This document shows, in pieces, positions 12,793 to 24,854 of a stretch of DNA of 64,000 nt. Position 1 is the first letter of the stretch. Each line of letters opens with the position of its first letter. Under the pieces are notes generated by a model, which worked only from the letters and a program-made list of their open reading frames with translations, was not told the DNA's origin and did not search any database. The DNA is from Allacma fusca (Eukaryota; Arthropoda; Collembola; Symphypleona; Sminthuridae), in assembly GCA_947179485.1 (NCBI GenBank), contig OX359248.1:49424386-49488385 (forward strand). The letters run 5' to 3'. Both the position numbers and the translations under genes were made by a program.

Positions 12793-13307
12793 CAAGGTCA
12801 AAAAACCAGTTATGAGCAAGATTGGGCCAATCTGAGGTCAAAAAACCAACGATGACAAATGTGAGCCAATCTGAGGTCAAAAAACCAATTATGACAAATA
12901 TGAGCCAATCTGAGGTCAAACACTAATTATGACCAATATTGGTCAATCCAAGGTCAAAAAACTAATTATGACAAATATTGGCCAATCTGAGGTCAAAACA
13001 CTAATTGTGACCAATATTTGTCAATGTGAGGTCGAAACACTAATTGTGACTAATATTGGTCAATCGGAGGTCGAAAAACCAATTGTGACAAATATGGGCC
13101 AATCTGAGGTCAAAACACTAATTATGACTAATATTGGTCAATCGGAGGTCGAAAAACCAATTGTGACAAATATGGGCTAATCTGAGGTCAAAACACTAAT
13201 TATGACCAATATTGGTCAATAGTAGGTCGAAAAACCAATTGTGACCAGTATTGGTCAATCTGAGGCCAAAAAACCAATTGTGACCAATATTGGTCAATCT
13301 GTGGTCA
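12793..13307. repeat. Degenerate 39-bp tandem array, left arm
   Basis: About 13 diverged units of a 39-bp sequence built around GACCAATATTGGTCAATCTG and AGGTCAAAAAACCAATT. Several units contain the palindrome TGACCAATATTGGTCA or a one-base variant. The overlapping ORFs 12653-12919 and 12929-13180 are translations of the unit. The array marks the inner end of the left arm. Confidence 0.85.
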
Positions 13308-13348
13308 AGAGGGTATCCCCATAAAATCGCTAGAAACGTAGATATCCG

Positions 13349-14865
13349 ACATATACATATAATAATAAAATATTACTCTCCACCACGGCGAACTCAATTT
13401 GAGATTAAAATTTTGGTATTCTTGCAGACAGTGTCCGAATCTGTAGAGTAAATTATTTTTAGAAATTTTTCCAATGAAGACAAATCAACACTGCTGACCA
13501 AGTTATAGAATTAGAAAAAGAAATTAAACAAAATTCAAATTTGAAATTAAAAAATTCCTATCAGATATTCAGTGTTTTCACTGATCACCGGTGACTGGGA
13601 CCAGAACGCAAAGTCATAAAGGGGCGATAATTAATTAGTATACATATCCGAGCACGTAAAATTTGTTCGAGAAATTAAGGGAATGGCTCACTTGGGTCAG
13701 ATAATCCTCAAAATGGCTCCAATTTCTGTGGATTTAGTCAAATATATGTGTCATTTCTTAGGACCAATGTTTCAAAACTGTTCTAGATATTTTTCTCATG
13801 GCTCACCCAATCGTTGACTTTACATAGTGGCACATTTCATTCGTTCTCATTTATTAAGAGCTTACTTTTCATACCGCCTCTGCACAGCAAACAAATTTCG
13901 GTCCATTTCTAAGGAATAGACAAAAATGGTTATACAAAATGTATACAATCAAGAATTGAAATGGTTTTTTATCCAAATTCCTAAAAGCAATTTTTAATTA
14001 GTGCATTGATATGGAAAATAAACTTGGAAAACGGAAGAACAGAAATCAGAATTAATAAAAACAGACCTCTATGTAGCTTGCTTTCCACACTAGAGCCAAC
14101 CTTCAGACTTCAGATTCTGGGAATATTTGTCGAAAAACGTCTATGTGTTTGAATATCCCGTCAAAATGTAACTACGATATAAAATTTTCAACACTCGTCG
14201 TTGTTTAAAATAAAAAATTTTAAAATTAAATTTATTTCAACGGAGCTTGTAAAACCACACGCAAGATGAGGGTGCTAGGTTTCAGATAATTTCTTCCCGG
14301 CACAAAAATGAATAATTTTGGTAAAAAATCCGTGAAATTGAATGCGCGATTGTTAATAATAAAGAAGTATATACATGCATGGTGTCGCAAAACCTTCCAC
14401 TCCAGTCCTCTGGTCTTATTACAACTTGACATTGTACTTCCTAAAAATTGATAAAAAATTAAGCTATGTTTATGAATCGACCCCAAAAGTAACATTACGC
14501 AATGCAGGAATTTATCGGAAAATTAATATTGCACGGTGTAATAGTTGATCTTAAAATTAACATTGCCCTTTTTCAATCTATCACGAATTTTACATGGTGT
14601 TTTGTAGAATTTATCCCAAAATTAACCTACAGCTGTAGAGGAATCTATGCCAGAAGGATGATTGCATGGGATTTTTTCACAAATTTAACATGGCGCTAAA
14701 CTAGATTTTACCACAAAATTAAAATTGTACTATCTACGAATTAACATTGTGCAGTTTGGATGAAACTTGATGGAAAGTATAAACTGAGATCGTGGATGAC
14801 GAATCTGAAAGAATTCTGTTCGAGAAACTTATGGTTTCGGAGATAAAAGATGTTTAATGTCACCT
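13349..14865. repeat. Central spacer with interspersed repeat copies
   Basis: About 13640-13770 is module B, centred on GGCTCACTTGGGTCAGAT and TCAAATATATGTGTCA; it is also seen near 7875, 28225, 43110, 46580 and 62440. About 13790-14110 is an inverted copy of 7420-7760. About 14230-14420 matches 43390-43500 and carries module A on the minus strand. About 14465-14870 holds degenerate 38-bp-period motifs AAAATTAACATTG and matches 48290-48600. No gene found. Confidence 0.55.
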
Positions 14866-15180
14866 AGGGATGCCACTGGTCTGGTCCGGACCATTTATAA
14901 TGGTCCATTATTGGTCTGGTCCGGTCTGATCCAACACTTGGACCAGACCAGATACAATTGGTCCGGCATCAGGACCAGACCAGACCACAAGGACCATGAT
15001 CCAAAAAGTATGAAAAATAAAGAATTATGAGTTAACGAAATTCCATGGAACGAATTAAAAATGTCATTTCTGGTGATAAAACAAAATTTCACTGGATAAA
15101 ATGTGATTGTTTAATTGCAATCTATGGTTTCCTGGACCATGGTCTTTGGTATGGTCTGGTCCAGTTTTTGTCAAAACTAG
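14866..15180. repeat. GGTCTGGTCC-word insertion, likely MITE
   Basis: Dense variants of GGTCTGGTCC and GGACCAGACC occur at 14875-14995 and 15130-15168, facing each other around an AT-rich core. The left end TAGGGATGCC fits a hAT-like YAGNG start. Related sequence near 37800 continues across the left junction without the insert. No 8-bp duplication could be recognised, so the ends are uncertain. Confidence 0.5.
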
Positions 15181-16756
15181 ATAATCTTATGCAATAATTC
15201 TAACATTGGAACTTCCTCCCCCTACATTTCGTAAAGAATTTTCCGTAAAAACGTGGGCCAGGCGGCAGGCTGACTGATAAAAAATTCATAAAAATAAATT
15301 CAGACGAAAGCACTTGCATTGTTACTCGTAGATACGTCGCTGCCAAAAGATTGTACTTTCTGATAAAAGGGGACGATACCAAGCACGATTCGGAAGTTGA
15401 CCAAAAATTAACATTGTGTGGCATAGGATGTAGTCCAAATAATTAATTTGATTTTATGGAGGAAATATCGATAGGAAATGCACTTGCTGGAAAATTGTCT
15501 CGACTCCATCCTATGTCACTCAATGGAAATCTTTGGACTCCTTTCCATACCCCCCAATGTTAATTTCCAGACGATTCCTTTTCATGCTCTCCACTGTGAA
15601 CCCGGAACTTCATTCTCCTCGCTTTCTCACATTTGCTCCCTCAGCTAATGTTTTTACTAATAGTAAATGTATATTATAATGTATTGCTAAATATTAACTA
15701 AATGTTTAAATGTCTCCGCTAACACCAAATATAGTCATTCACATTCAATTCTTCGTTAACCAGAGCTTTTGACCTACCAGAACAGAACAAATTTCGAATA
15801 ATTTTAAATACAATTTTTATCTTTAACCGTTTTATATAGACTGAGGTGGGGAAAATTGTTTTGAATTCCTCCACCTCCGTCACAAAATTAACATTATGGG
15901 GACTGGAAGGAGTTCAAAAAATAAAATTGATGGGAATAGAACTAGTGATAATGTCAATAATGTCTCATTAAAAACATGATTAATGGTTTTAAAACCTCAA
16001 AATATTTCGAAATCCTAGTCGATATTTGGACAGGGTGTTAAAATTCACCGAATTATTTAACCAAAATTTCAGCAGTTTATTTTGCCCAGAAGATCATCTA
16101 AGACTTGACCCCCTCAGGACAATTTGTACCAACAAGAACTTTCTATCTACATTTTTCAGTTATTTTTGTCAACTGTTGTTCAGATTTTCGGAACAAAAAA
16201 GATTTTGGAAACCATCGTAACATCCGCAAGTGCGATGCGTTTTGATTAAGATGTCGTATTTTACGAACTCGTAGGGACTTTAAATCACTAATAAAACTTT
16301 ATCCACTAAAGCAAAATGGTATTTTGAAAAACCGTGCAGGTTTCAGCGATACTATTGATACACATCTAACCCGCTCGCCGCAACCATTGTAAATTATTTG
16401 ATCCCACAAAAATTCCCAAATCTTTTCCAGTTTTTTTAAAATTTAGTTCACCTCGCTAGTTTAAAAATTGTACATACCGTGGTTGCGAGTAAAGTCAAGA
16501 TTTCTTTGAGAAAACAGAAAATTGTAGTATAAAATTCCAAATTCGTGACTGAAATTTGTTTCCAAACGTGTTTTGACGTTTATTCGTAGCAAGTTTCATG
16601 AGTTTCCGATGTGCTATTTCATCGGTCAATACGTTCAGCATTGCGGGCCTCGCACGTAAGAAGAGAAAGTGAGGCTGGGGAAATCCATCTTCAGGTGCAA
16701 AGATGCGAAGAAGAGAAATATCTCTTTTTCTTGGACGATCCTGAGCACAATTTTTT
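15181..16756. repeat. Interspersed repeat copies; right part is inverted copy of 31710-32530
   Basis: About 15200-15420 resembles 52030-52250, and 15800-15920 is an inverted copy of sequence at 36770-36900. From about 16020 the sequence is the reverse complement of 31710-32530, for example the AACGTGTTTTGACGTTTATTC segment near 16567. No coding feature beyond short chance frames. Confidence 0.5.
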
Positions 16757-18818
16757 TCGGATAGCTACGTTTATAGCGAACTTTATGGGGATGCTTTCTT
16801 GACCTCAGATTAACCAAAGTTGGTCACAATTGGTTTTCTGACCTCAGATGCGCCCATATTCGTCATAATTGGTTTTTCGACCTCAGATTGGCCCATATTG
16901 ATCATAATTGGTATTTTGACCTCAGATTGGCCCATGTGGGTCATAATTGGTTTTTTGACCCCACTTTGACCAATGTTAGTCACAATTGGTTTTTTGACCT
17001 CCAATTGGCACGTATTGGTCATAATTGGTTTTCTGACCTCAGATGAGCCCATATTCGTCATAATTGGTTTTTTGACCTCAGATTGGCCCATATTGATCAT
17101 AATCGGTATTTTAACCTCAGATTGGCCCATATTTGTCATAATTGGTATTTTGACCTTGGATTAGCCCATATTTGTCATGATTGGTATTTTAACCTCAGAT
17201 TGGCCCATGTGGGTCATAATTGGTTTTTTGACCTCAGATTGGCCCATATTCTTCATAATTGGTTTTTTGACCTTGAATTCCTAAATACTGCCAACTGTAA
17301 TTTGATAATTCTTGGGAAGTTGAAAAATCAACGTTTGAAATTCTAATTTCGTAACCAGGTTGTTAGTGAATTTTAGGATGGCGGAGGAATGTTTTTTGAA
17401 TTTCTAAATTCCTGGTCAAATTGTTTTGTGAATAATGAACAAGTATATGATGCAAAACCTTCCACTCCTGTCCTCTGGTCTTAATTCTTTGCTAAACTTT
17501 TGTTTGTGCAAGTTGTCGTTCTTTTTGTTTAGTTTTTGTATTTTGTAAAACGGGTATTTTCGGTTCGAGAAAAAACACGAAACTGTACAACTGAGTATAA
17601 TCATGTAGCACTACAATCAAAGAAATGATTTAAGTGTCATCACCCCCAGTACACAAAGATCTGTAACAATTATACAACGGTAGCAAATTATCATGTGAGG
17701 ATACTCAACGTTGATTTCGAGGTTAGTAATTGTGTTAAATTTTAATTTCAATTTCAATTTTTATCTATGAGTGAAAAAATCACGAGGCGAACCCAATTGA
17801 GTCTTAGGTAATTTGCAGGCAGAACGTGAAGTCACATGAACTATGGACCTTAACGCATCACAGTTGGTTTGATATCTCATACAGACCTGTATTCCAAAAC
17901 AATTCGCAATTTATCATTGAATCTGATTTAAGTTTTGTAAAAAAATGGAAAAGAGCTATTAAAATAAGGTAAACCATATGGGGAAAATTATTTTATTCAT
18001 CTTGTACTTACAAACACATGAATACACATCATTCCATTATGAACGGAAGAAAATGATTGTTTCAATGAAATTTCATCCAATGAAATATTTTCCGGGATTT
18101 GGGATTTGTCACAACATTAACATTGTGGGTTACAGGAATTTGTTGGAAGTTTGGGTTGTGCAGTATAGGAATTTGTCACAAGTTATCATTGTGTTGTGTA
18201 AGGATTTGTAACAAAATTAACGTTGTGCAGAGCAAGACTTAATCAAGACGTTATAATATTTTTAAAGAAATCGTTCCAGTTCGATATTGAATCCTTTATT
18301 CCTGAGAACTTTTGAAAATTCCTAGAAGGTGAGTAAACAGGAGGTTTCGGGGTGGACAATATTTTGTACGTAGTTTTACAAATGTTTTTCTCAATTATTA
18401 TTCGGTTGGCGAATAATTTTTTCAATTCCTAGTGAATCCTTTATAACAATTCCTGCGTACTTGGCTAAAAACAGTATATTCTGTGAGCTGGTATTTCCCC
18501 AAATGTTTTCTTCATGCCCCAGCAGTGCACTCGACGCATTTGACAATTCCTGTGTATTTGTCTTAATACATTTTCCAAATCCGACGCGGCCAAATATAAC
18601 AAGAAAATCAGATTGGAAAAAGAGAACTCGGAATTAAATCGTGTACATTGAAGTTTAACTGTAGCAGATGATTGGTAAATACGAAACCCAAATTTCGTCA
18701 GTTTCATTGAATTCAGAAAAATACTTTTATCAATTACTGTGGATTCAACCACATAAATATAAGATGAATGTTAATTTTAAGATGATTGCCTACACAGCGC
18801 AATGTAAATTTTTGGATT
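16757..18818. repeat. Right arm of the large inverted repeat, inner part
   Basis: Reverse complement of parts of 8290-13348. It begins with GCTACGTTTATAG near the 39-bp array and carries module A on minus near 17428. It passes through the segment around 18480 that is the empty site of the MITE at 9220. It is interrupted by the LTR element after 18822 and resumes at 27881. No coding capacity. Confidence 0.7.
16801..17271. repeat. Degenerate 39-bp tandem array, right arm
   Basis: About 12 diverged units of the same 39-bp repeat, in inverted orientation relative to 12793-13307. The ORFs at 16810-17139, 16973-17164 and 17083-17346 are its translations on both strands. Confidence 0.85.
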
Positions 18819-18822
18819 TTAT

Positions 18823-20044
18823 TGTTAGGGGTCTGAGTTGAGTGGAAATAACGTACTATAAATTCCCTCAAGTTTACTTTTGGTTCCTCAAATATTGAAG
18901 AGATTTTATTTAACTTTAGACAAATACAAAAATGGAACTTAATAATATCTTTGTTTGATTTTCTAAAATATAAGTTAACACTAAGATTTAATTCTGATTA
19001 TAAATATTAATTCAAAGAAGACCTTCTCTAAATCTAAATACAAAGTTAATAAAGTTATAAAAGTTCAAGTTTAATTCCTATTACGAGTTATCAAAGGGTT
19101 ACCCAAAATTCCTATCAAAATTCTAAATGTTTTCTCAAAATTTCTCGAAATACAATCCACCAGCCTGAAGAGCTGTGGTAAAATCCTTCCTCTTCTGAGA
19201 GTAAAGGCTATCTTTCAGAAAAACTACTCGATTCTGAGAGCAAGAGTATTTTTGATAAAATGGGAGTAAAAAGGAAGAGAACCGAAACCCGAGTGCTATA
19301 CGAAGAGAGAGAGAGAGTCCAAGAGGACAGCGTTTCGGATCGGCGTGTTCAGATCGACTGTGAATCTGTAAGATTTTCCTGGGGTATTTATACTCGTCCG
19401 CAACCGTACTCTCAAAATCCGAAGTCAATTGAATAGATTTTTATGACCTGACCATCCGGCCGAAACCAAGTTCCAACCCCGCCAGCCTGGCGCCGGTTCG
19501 AGCTTGCTTTACATTTAAACACATGACAATACATACTTAGGCAATATCAGTTTCAATTACTTTCTTAATCTTAGGTCTTATCGTAACTTATTTTTATTAC
19601 GATCGTAAAGATCGAGACCATTGTCCGAGACAGATCCGGTTACTTAGGAAGGAGTTTTTAGATTCTCCCGGGGAAAACGTCTTACACTCTAAAATACAAT
19701 GGATTTAAGCTTATTACGCACTAATAACTTATATATATATACGTCCTACGCATGGAGAGATTTCCCTCCTCTTCTCATCCGCTCGGACTGAGAGGAGCCA
19801 AAGGGTAATTTCTACACACACAGAGGAGGACTTTTCCAACTCTGGAGATTTTTATTAAAACCAACGGTCAGCAAGTTTATTCGCGTGCTATTCACGTGTA
19901 CACATTCCTACGTTCATTCTAACATCCTATTCTCATTACTACCATTACATAAAATCTTACGTTATTATGTACGTATCAAATACTTATGTCTACGCTAAAG
20001 AGAGCGTATCAAATACTTATCTCTACGCTAAAAAGAGCGTATCA
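18823..20044 (-). repeat. 3' LTR (element on minus strand)
   Basis: 1222 bp. It differs from the other LTR only by a shorter AT dinucleotide run (10 instead of 16) and one base (T at 19991, C at 27823). A possible TATA element lies in the AT run near 19728-19742. AATAAA is on the minus strand at 18905-18910. The open frame at 19135-19428 is duplicated in the other LTR and is not taken as a gene. Confidence 0.93.
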
Positions 20045-20462
20045 AATACTCCCCCCCTACGAAGACCAGTCCCTGGTCGTAAAAGGCAGACGTACAAACA
20101 TATAATTTTAACCTTTTTACGCCTCAACATCCACGGTTGACTAACAGTGTGTCCACATCGAAATAACCGGGCGACACTGTAATTACACTCGCCGGGGTAT
20201 AGGTTTTCTTTGGACGAGTAGACGACGTTGCGGTCGATCTCGTACATGAGGACGACTGGAGTGATGGAGTCTTTGATGACCCAGCATAGTCGTTGGTAGT
20301 TGTACGTACTGAGCACTCGTTTACGGGTGAAGAAATAGCTGTCCAAACTGGTAGCCATTGTCGTGTTCGGGTTGCCACGCGATAGACCTCGGCTCGTGCT
20401 TTAACGTCCCAAGTCCTCAGCTTTCTCTTTGCTCGAAAAGAGTTTGTTCTTTCGCCGCCCAT
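20023..20462 (-). pseudogene. Possible small accessory ORF next to the 3' LTR
   Basis: Two overlapping minus-strand frames, 20124-20462 (112 residues, basic start) and 20023-20358 (111 residues), lie just before the polypurine tract, and the second runs into the LTR. They may be one frameshifted ORF. No family was recognised. It could be a spliced accessory gene or part of the env-like region; coding status is uncertain. The gap 20463-20821 shows nothing else. Confidence 0.3.
20049..20058 (-). promoter_or_regulatory. Polypurine tract for plus-strand priming
   Basis: The minus strand reads AGGGGGGGAG and then four bases before the LTR start TGATACG. Position and composition fit a polypurine tract. 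Confidence 0.75.
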
Positions 20463-20821
20463 GGATGTGTCAAATGTTTACAATCATGTAGTCGTGATTC
20501 TAGAGACATCGTTGTTGTGAGTAGAATATTACTCATTTTTAGTTGTAATTATTTACATCTTCATTATCATAATTATTTCATTCCATCTAACATACTTTAT
20601 ACGTTAACATTTAAATTTCACTGTTTATTTTTCGTGACCATGTAAATCGTGACTTGTATTTCTTTTTAGACTGCTACCAATCTATTGGACTGAATATCCT
20701 TAGACTTAGCCTTTTTTGTAACCAAATGTGTAGGACGTGGGGCCTTGTGTAACATCAATTCTGCGTCGCCAAAACGAAGGGGTTCTCAACGCCGAATGGC
20801 TTCCTGAGTTTGCTGTTGTTA

Positions 20822-21425
20822 CTATCTCACTTCTGCTTCCCAGTGTCTGCTATATACTCTCCGTTTGATCTGGTCTTTGAAGTATCGGTATATTTTGGGA
20901 TAAATAAGGCGTATCATTCCAAATAGAATGAGCCAAATAAAAGGATTCACGATAGGTCGGTAAATGACAATAATGGAGTAGCCTTCCATCATCTTGATTC
21001 TTATCGTCAACATTCCAATAAAGGTTGGTTTCCGGGAATTCTCGTACGTTAGAAATACCAATAGTAGGGTGCAAATAGTAAGCCATATAATTTTCAGAGC
21101 AAATGTACTGCTACCTTCTCCTGGCAGACAATCGGGAACGGTTGTCCACTGTCCTGAGAGAATTTCTCCATGAGTCGAAATTGTCCTTTATACTGAAAGA
21201 TACAGTAAAGTACATGTTTGAAATGATGTAATCCCACTCTGAATCAAACACGAAGTTAGATTCGTCAATTCTGGTCGATTCCAAGACATTTTGTCGTCGG
21301 AAAAAGTTCAGATTCTCCATTCTGGTCCACTGTGATGGGATGCTATGGATTACTCGTGCTTTAATCAAATGTGTGTTGTCACATGGGAAAATAGGTTCCG
21401 CGTATAGTTGGTTATGGACTCTCAA
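20822..21425 (-). pseudogene. Env-like remnant in broken frames
   Basis: Position (between pol and the 3' LTR, same strand) suggests a third ORF. Frame 21111-21425 is 104 residues with no hallmark I can name. Frames 20822-21061 and 20850-21086 overlap; one has a strongly hydrophobic stretch (FIWLILFGMIRLIY) followed by a basic tail (QIKRR), as at the C-terminal membrane anchor of an envelope protein. Several frame changes make it non-functional as it stands. The env assignment rests on position and the anchor only. The minus strand between 21426 and 21845 shows nothing further. Confidence 0.4.
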
Positions 21426-21845
21426 AGTACATAAGCAGTTTTGTTTGCTTAGGCTTGCTAGGGAGGTAATTTTGGCAGTTGGTGAACTTTGAAGATAATG
21501 GGAATATGTTCTTCGTATAGGATCGTTAAAGGTGTCTTCGCCCTTCGTAGTCCTGCGTTTATAAGGTTTCTAGGCTTTACATCAAGCTCGTCACACCCGG
21601 TAACAGTCATCACGTTTACATTTGACAGAGTTTACATTCCAATAATAGGTCTAAACCATTCTTTTTTTTGTCCTAACTTTACAGTTAGTTACCAAATTGT
21701 TAACAAGATGTCTACCGTTTATTTAGTTTTTTCTAAACTAATTATTCTTACTTCAATACTCATAACATATTATTTACTTTTCCGTTTCGTAATTTAATTT
21801 CTTAATCGAATTCTTAATCTTAACATTTCTCATTTTTATTTAACC

Positions 21846-22478
21846 CTATAAGTACTTCTTATTTTCTTTGGCCATAAGACCATTGGTGGTTTCAAGAGGA
21901 CGACCAAAACGTGAGACTGGTTTTGCGTTCGGGTTGGCCACCCCTTCCGCAACCTCATTTTCAACGTCGGTTAACAAATATTCGTCGTCACCCTCATTGT
22001 CGGTAATCAGGTTATCAATATCCTCATCATTCTTATCATTGATATCCTGATTATCCCACTTTAAATCATTTCCACCATTATTTACCAACTCCGGAGTATC
22101 ATGTAAGCCTTCTGATTTTAATTCTTCATTAAAATCACTAGACTTTCCTTCCTGATTTAAATCAATTCCCTTATCTGTGTCGACCTCATCTTCCTCATCA
22201 ATTGTTTCGAGTGCACTCTCATCTTTTTCTGCGGGTTCTATTCTTTCCCAACAGCTGTTAACATATGTGGCCGTATTTGCACTAACTTCCTCAAAGATAT
22301 CTAATAGTATTTGTGGGCTAATACTTTTTACAAATTCTCTCCAAATATACATCAGCTGCCAAGTGTCATATGGTTCATCTTCATATAATACCAGCCTTGT
22401 TAAGTGCGTATAGATATCTAACGCATTTACCAATGGACACCGTTTAGTCCCATATAAATGTATAACTGGAGGACCCAA
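21846..22478 (-). pseudogene. pol: C-terminal acidic tail of pol, in a shifted frame
   Basis: 210 residues overlapping the end of the integrase frame by 35 bases, so a frameshift probably separates them. Residues 70-190 are very acidic (many D, E and N) and contain repeated DN/DE phrases. The end has SRFGRPLET, resembling the RxGRxxxxP motif that often closes gypsy pol proteins. It could instead be a separate accessory ORF. No catalytic motif is visible. Confidence 0.5.
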
Positions 22479-23751
22479 CCCTACGTTTCGCGCAAACGTT
22501 GCTTAACGTATCAAATACCTTTCGAGGTTCCATACATCCGGTTATAAGGACCGCCAAATCTTTCTGCTGGAATGGGTTAATTGTACTACTTATACAGAGA
22601 TTTACCAAATTACCCCATTCTTCTTTGACAGTCTCTTTTACTTCAATCTTATAACCCGATATATCTTGACAACATTCCTTGAATAAGCTTTCATTGCTCT
22701 TCTTATTCAGAACGTCATTACCACATAATATGAGCACGTCTGCTTTCCATATCCAATAACTAAGGCCGTCCTTGTTATTCATTTCCCGGATGTCCTCAAA
22801 TGTCACCTGACTTTGAAAGACCGATCCACGGGCACCAAATTTCATTACTTTTTCTTTTAGACCTGCAATCCCCATTTTTCGGTGAATTGTAATGGCCTCT
22901 AACAATTCGCTACATATCTGAGTCAAACTAATGGGTTCTGTCTGTTTCAGGTCTGAACTATTATCCCCTAAAAAGGCGTTCATTCTAGAAACAGGTACTA
23001 CCCTTAGACCCCTTTTTGTAGTCACACCATAACTCAAGTCGGACAGTTTTCTGGTGATTAGGTACGGCCCAAAATTTCTTTTAAGGAACTCTGCAGACCT
23101 ACCGAGCTTTGTAACAGGGATATAGACAGTTATCCGGTCTCCCATCTTATATTCTCTGTTAACCGGCTTCTTGTTGTACCTAACTCTATACACCTCTTGT
23201 CCCAACTCAAATTTTAATACCTTTTCCTGTATTTCATTCAACTTACAAATGGCATTTTCACTACCATTTAAGTCGTCCTGAAATGGAGCTTTTCCCCATT
23301 TATCCCTAATTTCAAATGTTGCTTCCATTCCATGCAACATACAATATGGTGACTGCCCCGTAGCAGCGGAGACTGTAGTATTTATCGCAAACACCACCTC
23401 ACCAACCAAATCATCCCAGTTTGAATGACTCTCATTTACGAACATCTTCAATAATCGTACTATACATCCATTCATTCGTTCCACTAATTCATATGTAGAA
23501 CTTTTATACCCACTCATATAAACCTGTTTGATGCCGTATTTGTTACAAAATTCTCTACGCACATGTGAGAAAAATGCTGGAGCCCTATTTGTGAGTAATT
23601 GTTTAATTACCCCTACCTTCAATATGATATCATTCTTCAAGAAGTCAATTGTTCCGGCCGCAGTGGTGGATTCTGTCGCTCGACAAAATACCCATTTGCT
23701 CGTGTAATCCACTGCAACTAACAAATTTTTATTACCCCTTTCTGTTTCCAA
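22444..23751 (-). pseudogene. pol: Integrase catalytic core and C-terminal domain
   Basis: 435 residues. The core has D15 (VAVDYTSKW), an Asn at 55 where the second catalytic Asp is expected (LLTNRAPAF), and E91 (LVERMN), with exact 35-residue spacing between 55 and 91. A GPY/F module follows at 228-230 (NFGPYLITRK), typical of Ty3/gypsy integrases. Beyond about 260 is a long extension of unknown function. The integrase would join the cDNA ends to host DNA; the Asn should abolish catalysis. Its frame is offset from both neighbouring pol frames, so this is one decayed polyprotein. Confidence 0.85.
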
Positions 23752-24012
23752 AAAAAGGGACTACAATAATCTAGTCCTATCATAGCAAAGATTTTGGGAG
23801 GAATTTCAATAGGTTGTAAAAGCCCTGCTGGTCTATTTGTAGAGTATTTATGTAACTGGCATTCCTCACAGGTCAATACATATCTTACTTCCTCGGCTTT
23901 CATTCCTTTCCAAAGAATCTCCTATTAACCCTATGATAGGTTTTCATTCAGCCTGTATGTGTTGCTAGCGTATCCCTATAAGTAGCCTGTAACACTTCTT
24001 TAATTAATACTA
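23718..24012 (-). pseudogene. pol: Integrase N-terminal zinc-binding region, frameshifted
   Basis: Directly after the deletion junction the minus strand encodes VLIKEVLQATYRDT and the HTG of an integrase HHCC finger. A stop follows, then TYHR in a second frame and LTCEECQLHK in a third. All four zinc ligands are visible, but not in one frame. The listed frame 23718-23903 continues into the start of the catalytic core (GLDYCSPFF) and then shifts at an A7/T7 tract near 23742-23752. So the domain is present but broken at least twice. Confidence 0.75.
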
Positions 24013-24854
24013 TTGGAACCACCATAATGCCCTCGTTTTCCACAGTAGAAACAGCGCCCGTGACTATCATCATTACCTCCGGATGTTTGGTTGTCGGCGG
24101 CTGATATCTGAGCTGTAGGGAGTTTTTCTGAAGGATACTGCGGTGACTCTAACTGCTCTACCCTTTCTGCTGTCTCTTTGCTCTCCTCATTTAATTTCTC
24201 TAAAGTCTTGAGAGACAAGTCTAGTTTATCTAGGAGTAACTGCATTTGTTTATCTTTAGGGTCTTCCTTCTCAGCTACCATAGTCTCATAGGGATCGCAA
24301 TGCTGGGACAAATACTTTGTATCTGCTACTGTAAGCGCAGCTTCTAAAAATTCCCTAGGAGTTTTAGGCTTTTGTGGCATAATACGATCAATAAAATAAG
24401 GAGTCATCCCTTTAATTAACCGCATAACTCTTCTAGCTGGGGAGATCTTGTCTCCACTTTTATCCATCAAATTCATCATATCATAATAATAGGACTCCAC
24501 AGTCTCTGTAACCTTATATTTCCTACCATCCATCTTAATATCTGCTACCACGTCTTTAGCCAATGGTACAAATGCATCAATAAATCTACCTAATACCCCC
24601 TTCCAAGTAATAGGTACCTCATCTCCCTTATCGTCTACGACAGGGTTCTTTTGCCTTTCTGCTAAAAAGGTCAAATACCACTTAAAAGCTGTTCCTGTTA
24701 AGGAATTCGGGAAATATAACAGCTTCTGTTCATCTCCCCAGTACATACTGCTAGCTGCGATGTTAAAGTGATCTACGAAGTCTGACAAATCTGATCCATC
24801 CTCCCCAGAATACTTGGGTGGGACTATGATTAATTTTGCTGGTTTTCCTGCCAT
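24000..24854 (-). pseudogene. gag: Gag, truncated inside its zinc knuckle
   Basis: 284 residues from a clear ATG just after the leader. The N-terminal two thirds resemble the capsid-type gag region of gypsy elements, with FKWYLTFLAERQ and a YYYDMMNLMDKSG segment. A coiled, charged stretch (about residues 200-240) follows. The tail has C268-x2-C271-x4-H276 of a CCHC knuckle, but the fourth ligand at 281 is Asn because the deletion junction lies there (about 24012-24024). The frame stops six codons later. Gag would assemble the particle and bind RNA; this copy probably cannot package normally. Confidence 0.82.

Larger units (their letters stand above)
7790..13348. repeat. Left arm of a large imperfect inverted repeat
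   Basis: Read in reverse complement, this arm aligns with 16757-18818 plus 27881-28530. Landmarks include the ACATTGCTTGTAAGAAA segment near 7798, the TTTGGATCAATTCxTATACACTAC segment near 8265, the frame at 8359-8565 (its partner is at 18465-18752) and the GGTATCCCCATAAAAT end near 13310. The arm has a 1476-bp MITE (9220-10695) and two segments missing from the right arm (about 8503-9093 and 10857-11760). The second recurs inverted at 29840-30365. There is no coding capacity. Foldback-like duplication is my inference. Confidence 0.7.

Noticed and set aside
19135-19428. 97-codon ORF present identically in both LTRs (also 26961-27254)
   Set aside because: Lies wholly within the LTR and is duplicated because the LTR is; no known LTR protein resembles it.
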